Assembly (NCBI RefSeq): GCF_009906835.1
Contig: NZ_CP047652.1
Span: 1,240,001 to 1,304,000, forward strand
Origin: Aristophania vespae
GTDB taxonomy: Bacteria; Pseudomonadota; Alphaproteobacteria; Acetobacterales; Acetobacteraceae
Length of the DNA: 64,000 nucleotides
Reading direction: 5' to 3'
Shown: positions 44,723-53,011 of the stretch, in pieces
How positions within the stretch are numbered: the stretch's first letter is position 1
How the letters are laid out: every line of letters starts with the position of its first letter
Notes under the pieces: model-generated
What the model saw: only the letters and a program-made list of their open reading frames with translations
What the model was told of the DNA's origin: nothing
Database searches by the model: none
Program-made: the position numbers and the translations under genes

Positions 44723-45823
44723 ATGAAGAAAAAAACTATCACACTTTTAGGCTCTATATTAGCTGTTGGCGTGATTCTTCTCGGTGCAGATACTGCTCTT
44801 TATTTCTGGACTCAAAGTCGCATTACTGGACATGTCGAACAAATCAAACTTAATGCTCAAAAAACAGGCTCCCAACTTCGTTTAGACATAGCACAAAGAG
44901 GAGGATGGCCCATCGGCGCATGGGCAAAATTCTCATCGCCTGCTATGCAATTAAAGACAGATAATGACTTAATTGCCTTTTCAGGCACCAGCATGAAAAT
45001 TGGAGGATCCTGGGCTTTCTGGAGCAAGAGCCTTTTTAACCCTAATGCTCTTCCTCTGACATTAGAGGGCAAATCAGTTTTACGTCTTACATCAGAAAAT
45101 GGCGAAAAATTTCTTATTTCTGATAATGCTCATTTTTTTATTCCTAAAGAGATTCCTCTAAGCGGTACATATTCCTCTCCATTCACCTTTGACTCTTTGA
45201 CAAGCATAGTCACGACATCTACTCACAAAGCGGGAGTCAAATTAGACTCTGTCAAAGGCCAACTCACCCTTAATGCTGCGCCTAATCATCACTTAAGAAA
45301 TATTGCTTTTGAGAGTCATGCAGATACGGGCCACATTGGCCTCGAAAAATATTTGTCATCAACAGCCATACAAAAATTCCATTTTGCCTTTGGTGTTAAT
45401 CTTGATCCTGATAATGCCGATTATCCTCATCACGGAAAATTATTAATTCAGGATCTTAGCTATCAATTACCACAATTTGCCTTATCTTCTCCTGAAAAGG
45501 GTAAAGTCATTCCTGCTCTTGCCTTGTCAGGCCAGATGACAATGCCTGATGTGAGTGGAAGGGGCACCATAAAAGTCGATGCATGGCGGGACTTGATACG
45601 CTCTTTTTATCACCAAAATGGTAGCGCTATTACTGGCAGTGACGTTACAGCTGAATCAGAGATTTTTCTTGACCATCTGCTCCGCATAGGACAAGACGAA
45701 AATTCTCTTAAGCAACCTTTGACGATGAGTATTGAATTTAAGGATGGAGACATCGTTTCATTTGATTCAGGCGCTTTGGGTAATTTAATCTCTTCATTAA
45801 TGGGAGCCTTTGCGGGCCATTAA
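44723..45823 (+). CDS. DUF2125-type envelope protein
   Basis: A 366-residue protein with an N-terminal anchor or signal (TITLLGSILAVGVILLGADT) and a long extracytoplasmic beta-rich body. RITGHVEQIKLNAQKTG, IAQRGGWPIGAWAKFSSPAM and GGSWAFWSKSLFNPNALPLTLEG match the alphaproteobacterial DUF2125 pattern. The frame is open upstream to 44633, but the ATG at 44723 starts just before the signal peptide with AGGA upstream. It is followed after four bases by the NAD regulator. Role unknown; the family may relate to AsmA-like envelope proteins. Confidence 0.75.
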   Translation: MKKKTITLLGSILAVGVILLGADTALYFWTQSRITGHVEQIKLNAQKTGSQLRLDIAQRGGWPIGAWAKFSSPAMQLKTDNDLIAFSGTSMKIGGSWAFWSKSLFNPNALPLTLEGKSVLRLTSENGEKFLISDNAHFFIPKEIPLSGTYSSPFTFDSLTSIVTTSTHKAGVKLDSVKGQLTLNAAPNHHLRNIAFESHADTGHIGLEKYLSSTAIQKFHFAFGVNLDPDNADYPHHGKLLIQDLSYQLPQFALSSPEKGKVIPALALSGQMTMPDVSGRGTIKVDAWRDLIRSFYHQNGSAITGSDVTAESEIFLDHLLRIGQDENSLKQPLTMSIEFKDGDIVSFDSGALGNLISSLMGAFAGH

Positions 45824-45827
45824 ATCA

Positions 45828-46712
45828 ATGCCAGACCTACTGTGCGAAGTAGATCTTATAGCTGTTCTGGTTACTTTAGGAAGTGACGGCCCTTTTGTGC
45901 TAACAAAAGACCGGGTTACACTTCCAAACCAGGCCCTTGACGCAAAGCGGCGCTCTTTACAGCGCGGCTTTCGGCAATGGGCAAATACCCTAACTCATAA
46001 CTCTTTGCGCTCTGTAGAGCAGCTTTATACGTTTGCTGACCAAAGCGATGCAGGCACTGTAAGACGGCTGATTAGTATCTCTTATCTCGCTATCTCTCAG
46101 TCATTACCGCAAGATCATTATGACGTCTGTTCTTTTTATGACTATTTTCCCTGGGAAGATCGTCGCCAAGAGAATAAATCTCTCCAATATTTACAAAAAG
46201 AACTTATGATTTGGGCAAAAAATGACCCAGAAAAACAAGCCCGTATCACTCATTATTTCGGTTTGAATAATGCTCAATGGAATGATGAATTTGTACTGTC
46301 TCGTTATGAAATTTTATGGGAAGCTGGCCTTGTTGCTGAATCATCTAAGGAAAGGACAGTTCCTTATAGTGGGTTAGAAATGCATCATGATTATAGACGT
46401 ATTTTAGCGACAGCTTTTTCTCGGTTACGAGCTAAAATACGCTATAGCCCAATTATTTTTGATTTTTTACCCGAAGTTTTTACCCTCAACCAATTACAGC
46501 ATGCTCAGGAATGCATAACAGGGCGGCTCATTCATAAGTCAAATTTTCGGCGGCTCGTTCTTCATCAAAATTTAGTTGAAAATACCGGAAAGCGCGATCA
46601 TTCCGCCCCAGGTCGGCCAGCCTCATTATATCGTTTTTGCCAGAAAAATGACGCGGCCTGTTACCTTTCAGGTGCTGTTCTTCCTTTGTCAGAAGAAACA
46701 CTAAAAATATAA
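45828..46712 (+). CDS. NAD biosynthesis regulator, NadQ/NrtR-like (Nudix-fold plus winged helix)
   Basis: A 294-residue protein. The N-terminal two-thirds is a degenerate Nudix-like domain (CEVDLIAVLVTLGSDGPFVL start), without an intact Nudix box (GX5EX7REUXEEXGU), so it should sense NAD or ADP-ribose rather than hydrolyse. The C-terminus (about 220-285) is the winged-helix segment: FTLNQLQHAQECITGRLIH, NFRRLVLHQNLVENTGK, GRPASLYRF, closely like NrtR. ATG 45828 is used; a TTG at 45810 is also in frame. It lies directly upstream of nadABC, whose promoter has a perfect palindrome, so it is very likely the repressor of that operon. Confidence 0.82.
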   Translation: MPDLLCEVDLIAVLVTLGSDGPFVLTKDRVTLPNQALDAKRRSLQRGFRQWANTLTHNSLRSVEQLYTFADQSDAGTVRRLISISYLAISQSLPQDHYDVCSFYDYFPWEDRRQENKSLQYLQKELMIWAKNDPEKQARITHYFGLNNAQWNDEFVLSRYEILWEAGLVAESSKERTVPYSGLEMHHDYRRILATAFSRLRAKIRYSPIIFDFLPEVFTLNQLQHAQECITGRLIHKSNFRRLVLHQNLVENTGKRDHSAPGRPASLYRFCQKNDAACYLSGAVLPLSEETLKI

Positions 46713-46762
46713 CCGTCTAAAAATAAAATTTTCTTGAGTTACTAGTAAAATCTTTTGGCTTC

Positions 46763-46793
46763 ATTAATTATACTCAATATGAGTATAATTAAT
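46763..46793 (+). promoter_or_regulatory. Palindromic operator at the nadABC promoter
   Basis: Two 13-base arms, ATTAATTATACTC and GAGTATAATTAAT, are exact reverse complements around the 5-base centre AATAT. A perfect -10 box TATAAT (46784-46789) lies inside the right arm, so bound repressor would block RNA polymerase. It ends 17 bases before the nadA ATG and directly follows the NAD-regulator gene. NadQ/NrtR-type regulators are known to use palindromic sites at nad genes. Confidence 0.8.
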
Positions 46794-46810
46794 ATTGGGG
46801 GCCTTTAACG

Positions 46811-47746
46811 ATGGAATATGACAATTTAGCTTTTGCTCGGTCGCCCACATTCACTCAGGAATTCTTCTCTAAAGCCGGCGCTATATCTCGCGAGACATGG
46901 GAAGAACGATATGCTGATGATGCGCGCGCTATTCAAAAGCTTAAAAAAGAGCGTAATGCCGTTATTTTGGCGCATAATTACCAAACACCAGAAATTTTTC
47001 TTTCTGTCGCAGATATAAAAGGCGATAGCCTCGCTTTAGCGCGTGAGGCTCAGAACATTAAAGAGCAGGTCGTTGTCATGGCTGGTGTTCATTTCATGGC
47101 CGAAACAGTAAAGCTTTTGAACCCGGATAAAACTGTTTTAATCCCCGATTTAAAAGCTGGCTGCTCTTTGGCCGAAGGCATTACGGCTGAAAATGTCAGA
47201 AGCTTAAAAGCCAAATATCCCAATGTACCGGTTGTAACATATGTGAACAGCACTGTAGCTGTAAAAGCCGAAACTGATATTTGCTGCACATCAGGCAATG
47301 CACGCCGCATTGTAGAAAGTTTAGGTGTGCCAGAAGTTATTATGATTCCAGATGAGAATTTAGCTCGCAATATTGAAAAAGAAACAGGCATAAAAATGCA
47401 TACATGGCCTGCTTATTGCGAAGTGCATAGAGACTTTACACCACAGGAAATTGAAACATACCGCCAGAATTTTCATCCTGTCACTGTTATAGCCCACCCT
47501 GAATGCAGCCCAGAAGTCGTTGCCTCGGCTGATCTGGCAGGCTCTACAGCTGATATGATTCGCTATGTTGATGACCACAAACCTGAAAGGGTTTTACTCA
47601 TCACTGAGTGTTCAATGACCAGAAATCTTTCTGCTCTTTATCCCAAAACACAATTTATAGGCCCCTGTAATTTCTGTCCTCATATGAAGCGTATCACTCT
47701 TAAAAATATAAGGAGTGCTCTGGAAACACTCTCCCCGAAGTCATGA
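46811..47746 (+). CDS. nadA: Quinolinate synthase
   Basis: A 311-residue [4Fe-4S] enzyme that condenses iminoaspartate with dihydroxyacetone phosphate to quinolinate. Cluster cysteines are in AGCSLAEG (residue ~115), CCTSGNA (~158) and CNFCPHM near the C-terminus. AHNYQTPEI near residue 56 is the conserved substrate segment, and HPECSPEV is present. The protein is the first of nadA-nadB-nadC. nadB starts 58 bp downstream. Confidence 0.95.
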   Translation: MEYDNLAFARSPTFTQEFFSKAGAISRETWEERYADDARAIQKLKKERNAVILAHNYQTPEIFLSVADIKGDSLALAREAQNIKEQVVVMAGVHFMAETVKLLNPDKTVLIPDLKAGCSLAEGITAENVRSLKAKYPNVPVVTYVNSTVAVKAETDICCTSGNARRIVESLGVPEVIMIPDENLARNIEKETGIKMHTWPAYCEVHRDFTPQEIETYRQNFHPVTVIAHPECSPEVVASADLAGSTADMIRYVDDHKPERVLLITECSMTRNLSALYPKTQFIGPCNFCPHMKRITLKNIRSALETLSPKS

Positions 47747-47804
47747 TTGACCCTTCCTTGCAAGAACCTGCCAGAAGGGCCGTTGAGCGAATGTTGCTGG
47801 TAAA

Positions 47805-49298
47805 ATGACCTCTCTCCCTTTGCTAACGCAATATACAGGCTGGCCAGTCATTATAGGCGGTGGCTTAGCTGCCTATTCAACAGCCTTACATCTGAAATCT
47901 CCCTGCCTCATTATTGCCCCTCACATTGGAGGAGAAGGAACATCAAGTGCATTGGCACGAGGTGGAATGAGTGCAGCAATTGGCCCCAATGATAGCCCTG
48001 AATGTCACGCACAAGACACAATTAAAGCAGGCGCAGGGTTATGTGATGAAAAAATTGTTCGTCATTTTACAAATGCCGGTCCTAAGGCCGTTGAAACATT
48101 ACTTAAATGGGGCGTACCTCTTACACGTAAGGAAAATGGCCAGCTAGCACTTCATTTAGAAGCGGCGCATCAACATCCCCGTATTGTTTTTGCTGGAGGT
48201 GACCAAACAGGGTCTTTAATCATGAAAAGCCTTGTTAAAATGGCCCAGAAAGAGGAGAGAATTTGCTATTTAACACCTCATCATCTGCTCGATTTTTTTG
48301 TCGAAGATAATGAGCTTAAAGGCCTCTGGACAAGCGCTGGCTATATCGCAACCAATAAATGCATTTTAGCGACTGGCAGTATTGGCGGGCTTTATACCCA
48401 CACCACTATTCCCCTCAATAACAGAGGTTGTGCTTTAGGCCTGGCACTGAAATCTGGAGCAGAGGCTATTGATTTAGAATTTACTCAATTCCATCCCACA
48501 GCCTTAAAAACCGACAAAATAAAAGGCCGTCTTCCTCTTATTAGTGAAGCTGTACGCGGGGCTGGGGCTCTTCTTCTCACTAATGAAGGCAAGCGTTTTA
48601 TAGATGAGCTGGCCCCGCGTGATATTGTAGGGCGGGCCATTTCATTTCAGATCTCTCAAGGAAAAGGGGTTTTTCTACACACTCAACATCTTGATAAAGG
48701 ACGCTTTAGCACAATTTTCCCTGGAATCACGGCCTCATGCCTTGCTGTGGGACTTAATCCAGATGATGAGCCCATCCCTGTTCAACCGGCTATGCATTAT
48801 CACATGGGTGGTTTGAAAGTAGATAAACACGGCAGAACGACTATTTCTGGGTTATGGGCCAATGGAGAGGTCGCTTGTACTGGGTTTCATGGGGCTAACA
48901 GGCTTGCAAGCAATTCTCTTCTTGAAGCTTTGATTTTAGGGAAATGGATTGCCCAGGATATTGATTATTGTTCTGACCATCACACTATAAATCAAACTAG
49001 ATACCCCCCTCTCAAAAATCAGACAGCTTTTCTTTCATCTGATTGGGCCTTTCATTCTCTAATGGAAAGCCACCTTGGCATTATACGCTATGAAGAAGGG
49101 TTAAAAGAATTTCTCTCTCAAATCTTGCCTGAAAGTAAAAAAAATTCTTGCGCATTAACAGCCTCTTTTATCGCCTGGGCCGCTTTGAACCGCACCGAAT
49201 CACGAGGGAGTCACTGGCGAAATGACTACCCTCAGACAAATCTTTCAGCCCGGCGACTTAATTATTCAATCACTGACTTAAAATCTCTCATGGAATGA
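47805..49298 (+). CDS. nadB: L-aspartate oxidase
   Basis: A 497-residue FAD enzyme oxidising L-aspartate to iminoaspartate for NadA. The FAD motif is VIIGGGLAAYSTALHL near the N-terminus. SALARGGMSAAI, EFTQFHPTAL, PAMHYHMGGL and GANRLASNSLLEALI are fumarate-reductase-family substrate and FAD motifs, and DELAPRDIVGRAI has the catalytic Arg. It is a little shorter than many NadB at the C-terminus but complete by motif. Confidence 0.94.
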   Translation: MTSLPLLTQYTGWPVIIGGGLAAYSTALHLKSPCLIIAPHIGGEGTSSALARGGMSAAIGPNDSPECHAQDTIKAGAGLCDEKIVRHFTNAGPKAVETLLKWGVPLTRKENGQLALHLEAAHQHPRIVFAGGDQTGSLIMKSLVKMAQKEERICYLTPHHLLDFFVEDNELKGLWTSAGYIATNKCILATGSIGGLYTHTTIPLNNRGCALGLALKSGAEAIDLEFTQFHPTALKTDKIKGRLPLISEAVRGAGALLLTNEGKRFIDELAPRDIVGRAISFQISQGKGVFLHTQHLDKGRFSTIFPGITASCLAVGLNPDDEPIPVQPAMHYHMGGLKVDKHGRTTISGLWANGEVACTGFHGANRLASNSLLEALILGKWIAQDIDYCSDHHTINQTRYPPLKNQTAFLSSDWAFHSLMESHLGIIRYEEGLKEFLSQILPESKKNSCALTASFIAWAALNRTESRGSHWRNDYPQTNLSARRLNYSITDLKSLME

Positions 49299-49305
49299 CA
49301 TCATT

Positions 49306-50174
49306 ATGACAAACGCGCTTTATTTACCCGATTTATTATGGGAACCAATTATCAAAACAGCTCTTTATGAAGATTTGGGCACAGGAGGAGATGTTACAAC
49401 ACAGGCACTTCTTTCTGAACCAACCAGACGAATTAAAGCCTGTTTCAAAGCCCGCCAAAAAGGCATCATCGCCGGTCTGCCCGGTGCTCGCCTTACCTTC
49501 CAGCTTCTCAATAAAGACTGCGAATTTCATTATGTGAAACAAGATGGCGATATCATCATGCCAGGTGATATCATTGCGCGTATAGAAGGCCCGCCAGAAG
49601 CCATTTTAGGGGGCGAGCGCGTTGCCCTTAATCTTTTATCACATCTCAGTGGCATTGCGAGCATAACTGCAATAATTCAGAGAGAAGTACAAAGCTGTAA
49701 TGTCGGTATTTGTTGCACCCGCAAAACATTACCAGGCTTGAGGGCTTTGCAAAAATATGCTGTCCGTGCTGGCGGGGTCGTAATCACCGTCACCGATTAG
49801 ATGATGCCATTATGTTAAAAGATAATCACATCGCTTTATTAGGCGGCGATATAGCCACAGCCCTGAAGCTTGCGCGCCAAAGAGCTGGGCATTTAATGAA
49901 AATAGAACTTGAAGTTGATAATCTTGAGCAGCTTGAAACGGCTCTTCTGCATGGAGGGGCCGATGCCTACTTACTGGATAATATGTCAGCCTCCATGCTT
50001 CGTCGAGCTGTAAAAATGGTTAATAATCGTGCTATTACCGAAGCTTCAGGTGGCATTACGCCACATAATGCCCGTGAGATCGCTGAAACTGGGGTCGATA
50101 TCTTGTCTCTGGGTTGGCTTACCCATAGCGTTAATGCATTGGATATTGGCTTGGATTTCCTTCCTTTATCCTAA
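49306..50174 (+). pseudogene. nadC: Nicotinate-nucleotide pyrophosphorylase, frameshifted
   Basis: NadC turns quinolinate and PRPP into nicotinate mononucleotide. The first part starts MTNALYLPDLLWEPIIKTAL and continues through CCTRKTLPGLRALQKYAVRAGG, then falls out of frame and stops at 49800. The second part, in the next frame, continues RNHRHRLDDAIMLKDNHIALLGGDIATAL through to LDFLPLS at 50174. One added G in the GGGG run at 49774-49777 restores AGGGRNHRHRLDDA and a 289-residue protein, the normal length. The remainder, including the EVDNLEQLETAL and GGITPHNA motifs, is intact. It is therefore a sequencing error or a very recent lesion. Confidence 0.88.
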
Positions 50175-50875
50175 AATACATCTTTAAGTTTTCTTATATG
50201 AGCAAATTCTTCAATAGTTTTTGCTCTTAAAAAAGGGTTATAAGCACGCTCTTCACCTAGCGTTACCGGAAGAGTGGGCTTATTTTTTGCTCTTAACTCT
50301 TCTACCTTTGATTTTCTCTGTAAAAATGCTTCAGATTTTATACCCAAAGAGTCGATAAAATTCATATTGCTTTGGGTATATTCGTGCCCTGCGCAAAGAA
50401 GTGTCTGATCAGGCAAATGATCAAAAACGCGCAGGCTGTGAAAAAGTTCTGCCGCCGTTCCTTCAAATAAGCGCCCACAGCCCCCACTAAATAAAACATC
50501 TCCACTCATCAGGGCCGGTATAGCTTCATTATAAAAAGTAATATGTCCCTTAGCATGACCCGGAGAGGAATAAACCTGAAGCTTTATGTCGTTAAAATTT
50601 AGAGTCTCTCCGCCCTTAAGCAGATGATCAGCTAAATGGCTAATATTTGTCGGTCCATAAATAGGGGCTTTATAACGCTCTCTCAAACGGGCGGCACCTG
50701 CCAAATGATCTGCATGATGATGCGTAATACAAATGGCCGTAAGAGGCTTATCTTGCAAAAATGCTTCGATAGGTGCCGCCTCGCCCGGATCGAAAATTAT
50801 AGCAGCTTCAGAAGAGTAAAGATGCCAAGCATAATTGTCATTTAGGACGGGAATTGGCTTAATCTGTATGGACAT
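50171..50875 (-). CDS. gloB: Hydroxyacylglutathione hydrolase (glyoxalase II)
   Basis: A 234-residue metallo-beta-lactamase-fold enzyme that hydrolyses S-lactoylglutathione. The metal motif is CITHHHADHLAG near residue 55, with further ligands in SPGHAKGH and LLCAGHEYTQSN, the latter family-specific. The frame is open to 50920, but ATG 50875 has AAGGA nine bases upstream and starts MSIQIKPIPVLNDNY, the standard GloB N-terminus. It overlaps the nadC stop by four bases on the opposite strand. Confidence 0.92.
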   Translation of the reverse strand: MSIQIKPIPVLNDNYAWHLYSSEAAIIFDPGEAAPIEAFLQDKPLTAICITHHHADHLAGAARLRERYKAPIYGPTNISHLADHLLKGGETLNFNDIKLQVYSSPGHAKGHITFYNEAIPALMSGDVLFSGGCGRLFEGTAAELFHSLRVFDHLPDQTLLCAGHEYTQSNMNFIDSLGIKSEAFLQRKSKVEELRAKNKPTLPVTLGEERAYNPFLRAKTIEEFAHIRKLKDVF

Positions 50876-50973
50876 TTGCAATAATCCTTCCAAAAGGTTA
50901 TTTCCTTTCTCATAATACACGTCCCTATGGTCTCTTAATCAAGCTGTCATGAGGGGAAGCAAAGAGTAACAAT

Positions 50974-51651
50974 ATGTCCCTAATTCAATCTTTCAAACTT
51001 GTTCTTTCTCCCCCACACCGGGCTGCCTATCCTTTTATAGCTGCTGGTCTAGCGGGTAGTTTCATCGGTAAGATTACGCCTTGGCGTTTTACCCGTGTTT
51101 TAGGAAAAGCAAGTTTTGCTTTTGCAGGGTTTTGCCTCTATTTCTTCCGTGACCCCAAACGCTTTTCTCCGCAGGACAGTAACCTTGTTCTGGCTGGAGC
51201 TGATGGCCGTATCACTTCTATTGCCCAGGTTCCTCCTCCTGCTGCACTAGAAATGGGAAGCGACCCTGTTTGGCGCGTTTCTACTTTTTTATCCGTATTA
51301 GACGTTCATATTAATCGTATGCCCGTCAGTGGTGAAATTACAAAAATCGCCTATCATCATGGCAAGTTCCTAAATGCGAGTCTCGACAAGGCGTCAGTTG
51401 ATAATGAACGCAATGAGCTTTGCGTAAAGTTAAAAGACGGACGAGAAATTGCTGTTGTGCAAATTGCAGGATTAATTGCACGCCGCATTTTATGTGAAGT
51501 ATCCGTAGGTGATAAATTAGAAGCAGGCGAAACCTTTGGACTTATCCGCTTTGGTTCACGCACTGATATTTATCTTCCCCCAGGTGTGACACCTTGTGTT
51601 TCAGAAGGTCAAACCATGATTGGAGGGGAAACAGTTATAGCTAAACTATAA
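50974..51651 (+). CDS. psd: Phosphatidylserine decarboxylase
   Basis: A 225-residue Psd of the short, proteobacterial/archaeal type. [15 protein letters not shown] near the C-terminus holds the Gly-Ser bond that self-cleaves to form the pyruvoyl cofactor on the alpha chain. [19 protein letters not shown] and NERNEL are conserved. N-terminal hydrophobic segments associate it with the membrane. It makes phosphatidylethanolamine from the product of the pssA gene 11 bp downstream. Confidence 0.94.
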   Translation: MSLIQSFKLVLSPPHRAAYPFIAAGLAGSFIGKITPWRFTRVLGKASFAFAGFCLYFFRDPKRFSPQDSNLVLAGADGRITSIAQVPPPAALEMGSDPVWRVSTFLSVLDVHINRMPVSGEITKIAYHHGKFLNASLDKASVDNERNELCVKLKDGREIAVVQIAGLIARRILCEVSVGDKLEAGETFGLIRFGSRTDIYLPPGVTPCVSEGQTMIGGETVIAKL

Positions 51652-51662
51652 CATCCATCACC

Positions 51663-52553
51663 ATGACTGAAACGCTCCCCCCTCGCCCCTCACATGATAC
51701 ACAACCTCCCAAGACAACACGGCGTCATAGAAGGCGTGTAAGAGTACGAGGGCTCTCATTTAACAGGTTGGTTCCCAATCTGCTAACCATGTTGGGCCTC
51801 TGTGCAGGACTTAACGGAATAAAATTCGCTTTATTAGGCAATTTTAAACACGCTGTTATTGCTCTTCTTATTGCTGCCTGTATTGATGGCCTGGATGGCC
51901 GCATTGCCCGCCTTTTAAAAGGTACATCACGCTTTGGAGCAGAATTTGACAGCCTGTCTGATTTTGTCTGTTTTGGAGTGGCTCCGCCTATCGTCTTAAT
52001 GATGTGGGGCTTGCCCCCAACCATGCGTTTTGCCTTTATCCCGTGCCTTATGTTTACTGTGTGTATGGCTTTACGCCTGGCCCGGTTTAATGCAGCACTT
52101 GATGACGATAACAAACCAGAATATGCCGCTAGCTTCTTTTCCGGTGTACCAGCCCCGGCAGGTGGTGGCTTAGTGTTATTTCCAGTGTTTCTGGGTTTAG
52201 AAGCCCATCATAATGGTTGGAAAACTATTGAGGCATTTTCTCACTCTCCCTACCTCATAGCCACCTGCTTAATTTTAATAGCACTCTTGCTGATCTCAAC
52301 ACTGCCAGTCTGGACCTTCAAGAACTTTAAAGTTCCTTCTTATATTGTGTTACCCCTACTTTTAGGAACGGGTCTTTATGCTGCGATTTTAGTCTCCGAA
52401 CCCTGGGGGGCTTTGGCAGGAGCGGGTCTTCTTTACCTCATTTTACTTCCCTTTTCGCGCCGCTCTTATTGGCGCCTCAGAAAAGAGGCAGAAGCTGTTC
52501 ACGAGGCAGAAAAAGAAGAAGACACTTTATCGGCCAGTACTAATAAAGCTTGA
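51663..52553 (+). CDS. pssA: CDP-diacylglycerol-serine O-phosphatidyltransferase
   Basis: A 296-residue polytopic membrane protein. The CDP-alcohol phosphatidyltransferase motif is DGLDGRIARLLKGTSRFG followed by AEFDSLSD (the DG-X2-AR-X8-G-X3-D-X3-D pattern) near residue 75-97. An Arg-rich N-terminus precedes at least six membrane segments. It makes phosphatidylserine for Psd next door. Its last 55 bases overlap, on the opposite strand, the end of the HyfI-like gene. Confidence 0.93.
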   Translation: MTETLPPRPSHDTQPPKTTRRHRRRVRVRGLSFNRLVPNLLTMLGLCAGLNGIKFALLGNFKHAVIALLIAACIDGLDGRIARLLKGTSRFGAEFDSLSDFVCFGVAPPIVLMMWGLPPTMRFAFIPCLMFTVCMALRLARFNAALDDDNKPEYAASFFSGVPAPAGGGLVLFPVFLGLEAHHNGWKTIEAFSHSPYLIATCLILIALLLISTLPVWTFKNFKVPSYIVLPLLLGTGLYAAILVSEPWGALAGAGLLYLILLPFSRRSYWRLRKEAEAVHEAEKEEDTLSASTNKA

Positions 52554-52999
52554 CGTAATTCTTCTGGAGATGGGGGGCAACCAGCAATTGGGTGGTAGAA
52601 ACGGCTTATTTTCTCCACCCCTCCCAAAGATGTATAAGGGGCTGTAAATGGCCCCCCATTTAACGCACAAGCCCCAATGGCCACTAATATTTTATGATCA
52701 GCCATGGCCTGCCAGGCTTCCAGCAAGGCTCCTGCGTTACTACGTGTTACAGCGCCTGTTACTAAAAGCCAATCGGCCTCACCCGGATTTGATACCATTT
52801 CAAAGCCGCTCGCTTTAAGAGAATAAGCCCCTCCTGCAAGGCTGGCTATTTCCATCGCACATCCTTCACAGCTTCCCGTTTCTAACGAAAAAAGCCTGAT
52901 AGGCCTTGGAGCACGAACACGTTTTTTAAGGGCTGGCCTGTTCTGTCTTGTTTCCCAAAAGGCAAAAAGCCATGTCACAGGGGCAGAATGCTTTGACAT
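52499..52999 (-). CDS. Hydrogenase-4-like Fe-S subunit (HyfI/NuoB family)
   Basis: A 166-residue soluble subunit of the NuoB/hydrogenase small-subunit family. Four cysteines at the proximal [4Fe-4S] positions are kept: SCEGCAMEI near residue 42, AIGACALNGG near residue 105 and AGCPPSPEEL near residue 140. This is the last of six same-strand genes (about 52.5-58.4 kb). It should pair with the large subunit encoded 12 bp upstream. No NuoI-like ferredoxin gene is present to feed it. Confidence 0.82.
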   Translation of the reverse strand: MSKHSAPVTWLFAFWETRQNRPALKKRVRAPRPIRLFSLETGSCEGCAMEIASLAGGAYSLKASGFEMVSNPGEADWLLVTGAVTRSNAGALLEAWQAMADHKILVAIGACALNGGPFTAPYTSLGGVEKISRFYHPIAGCPPSPEELRQALLVLADKVSSSFSAS

Positions 53000-53011
53000 G
53001 AGGACTAGTTC

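Noticed and set aside
45828-46712. Active Nudix hydrolase
   Set aside because: The Nudix box is missing and the C-terminal winged helix with adjacent operator points to a regulator.
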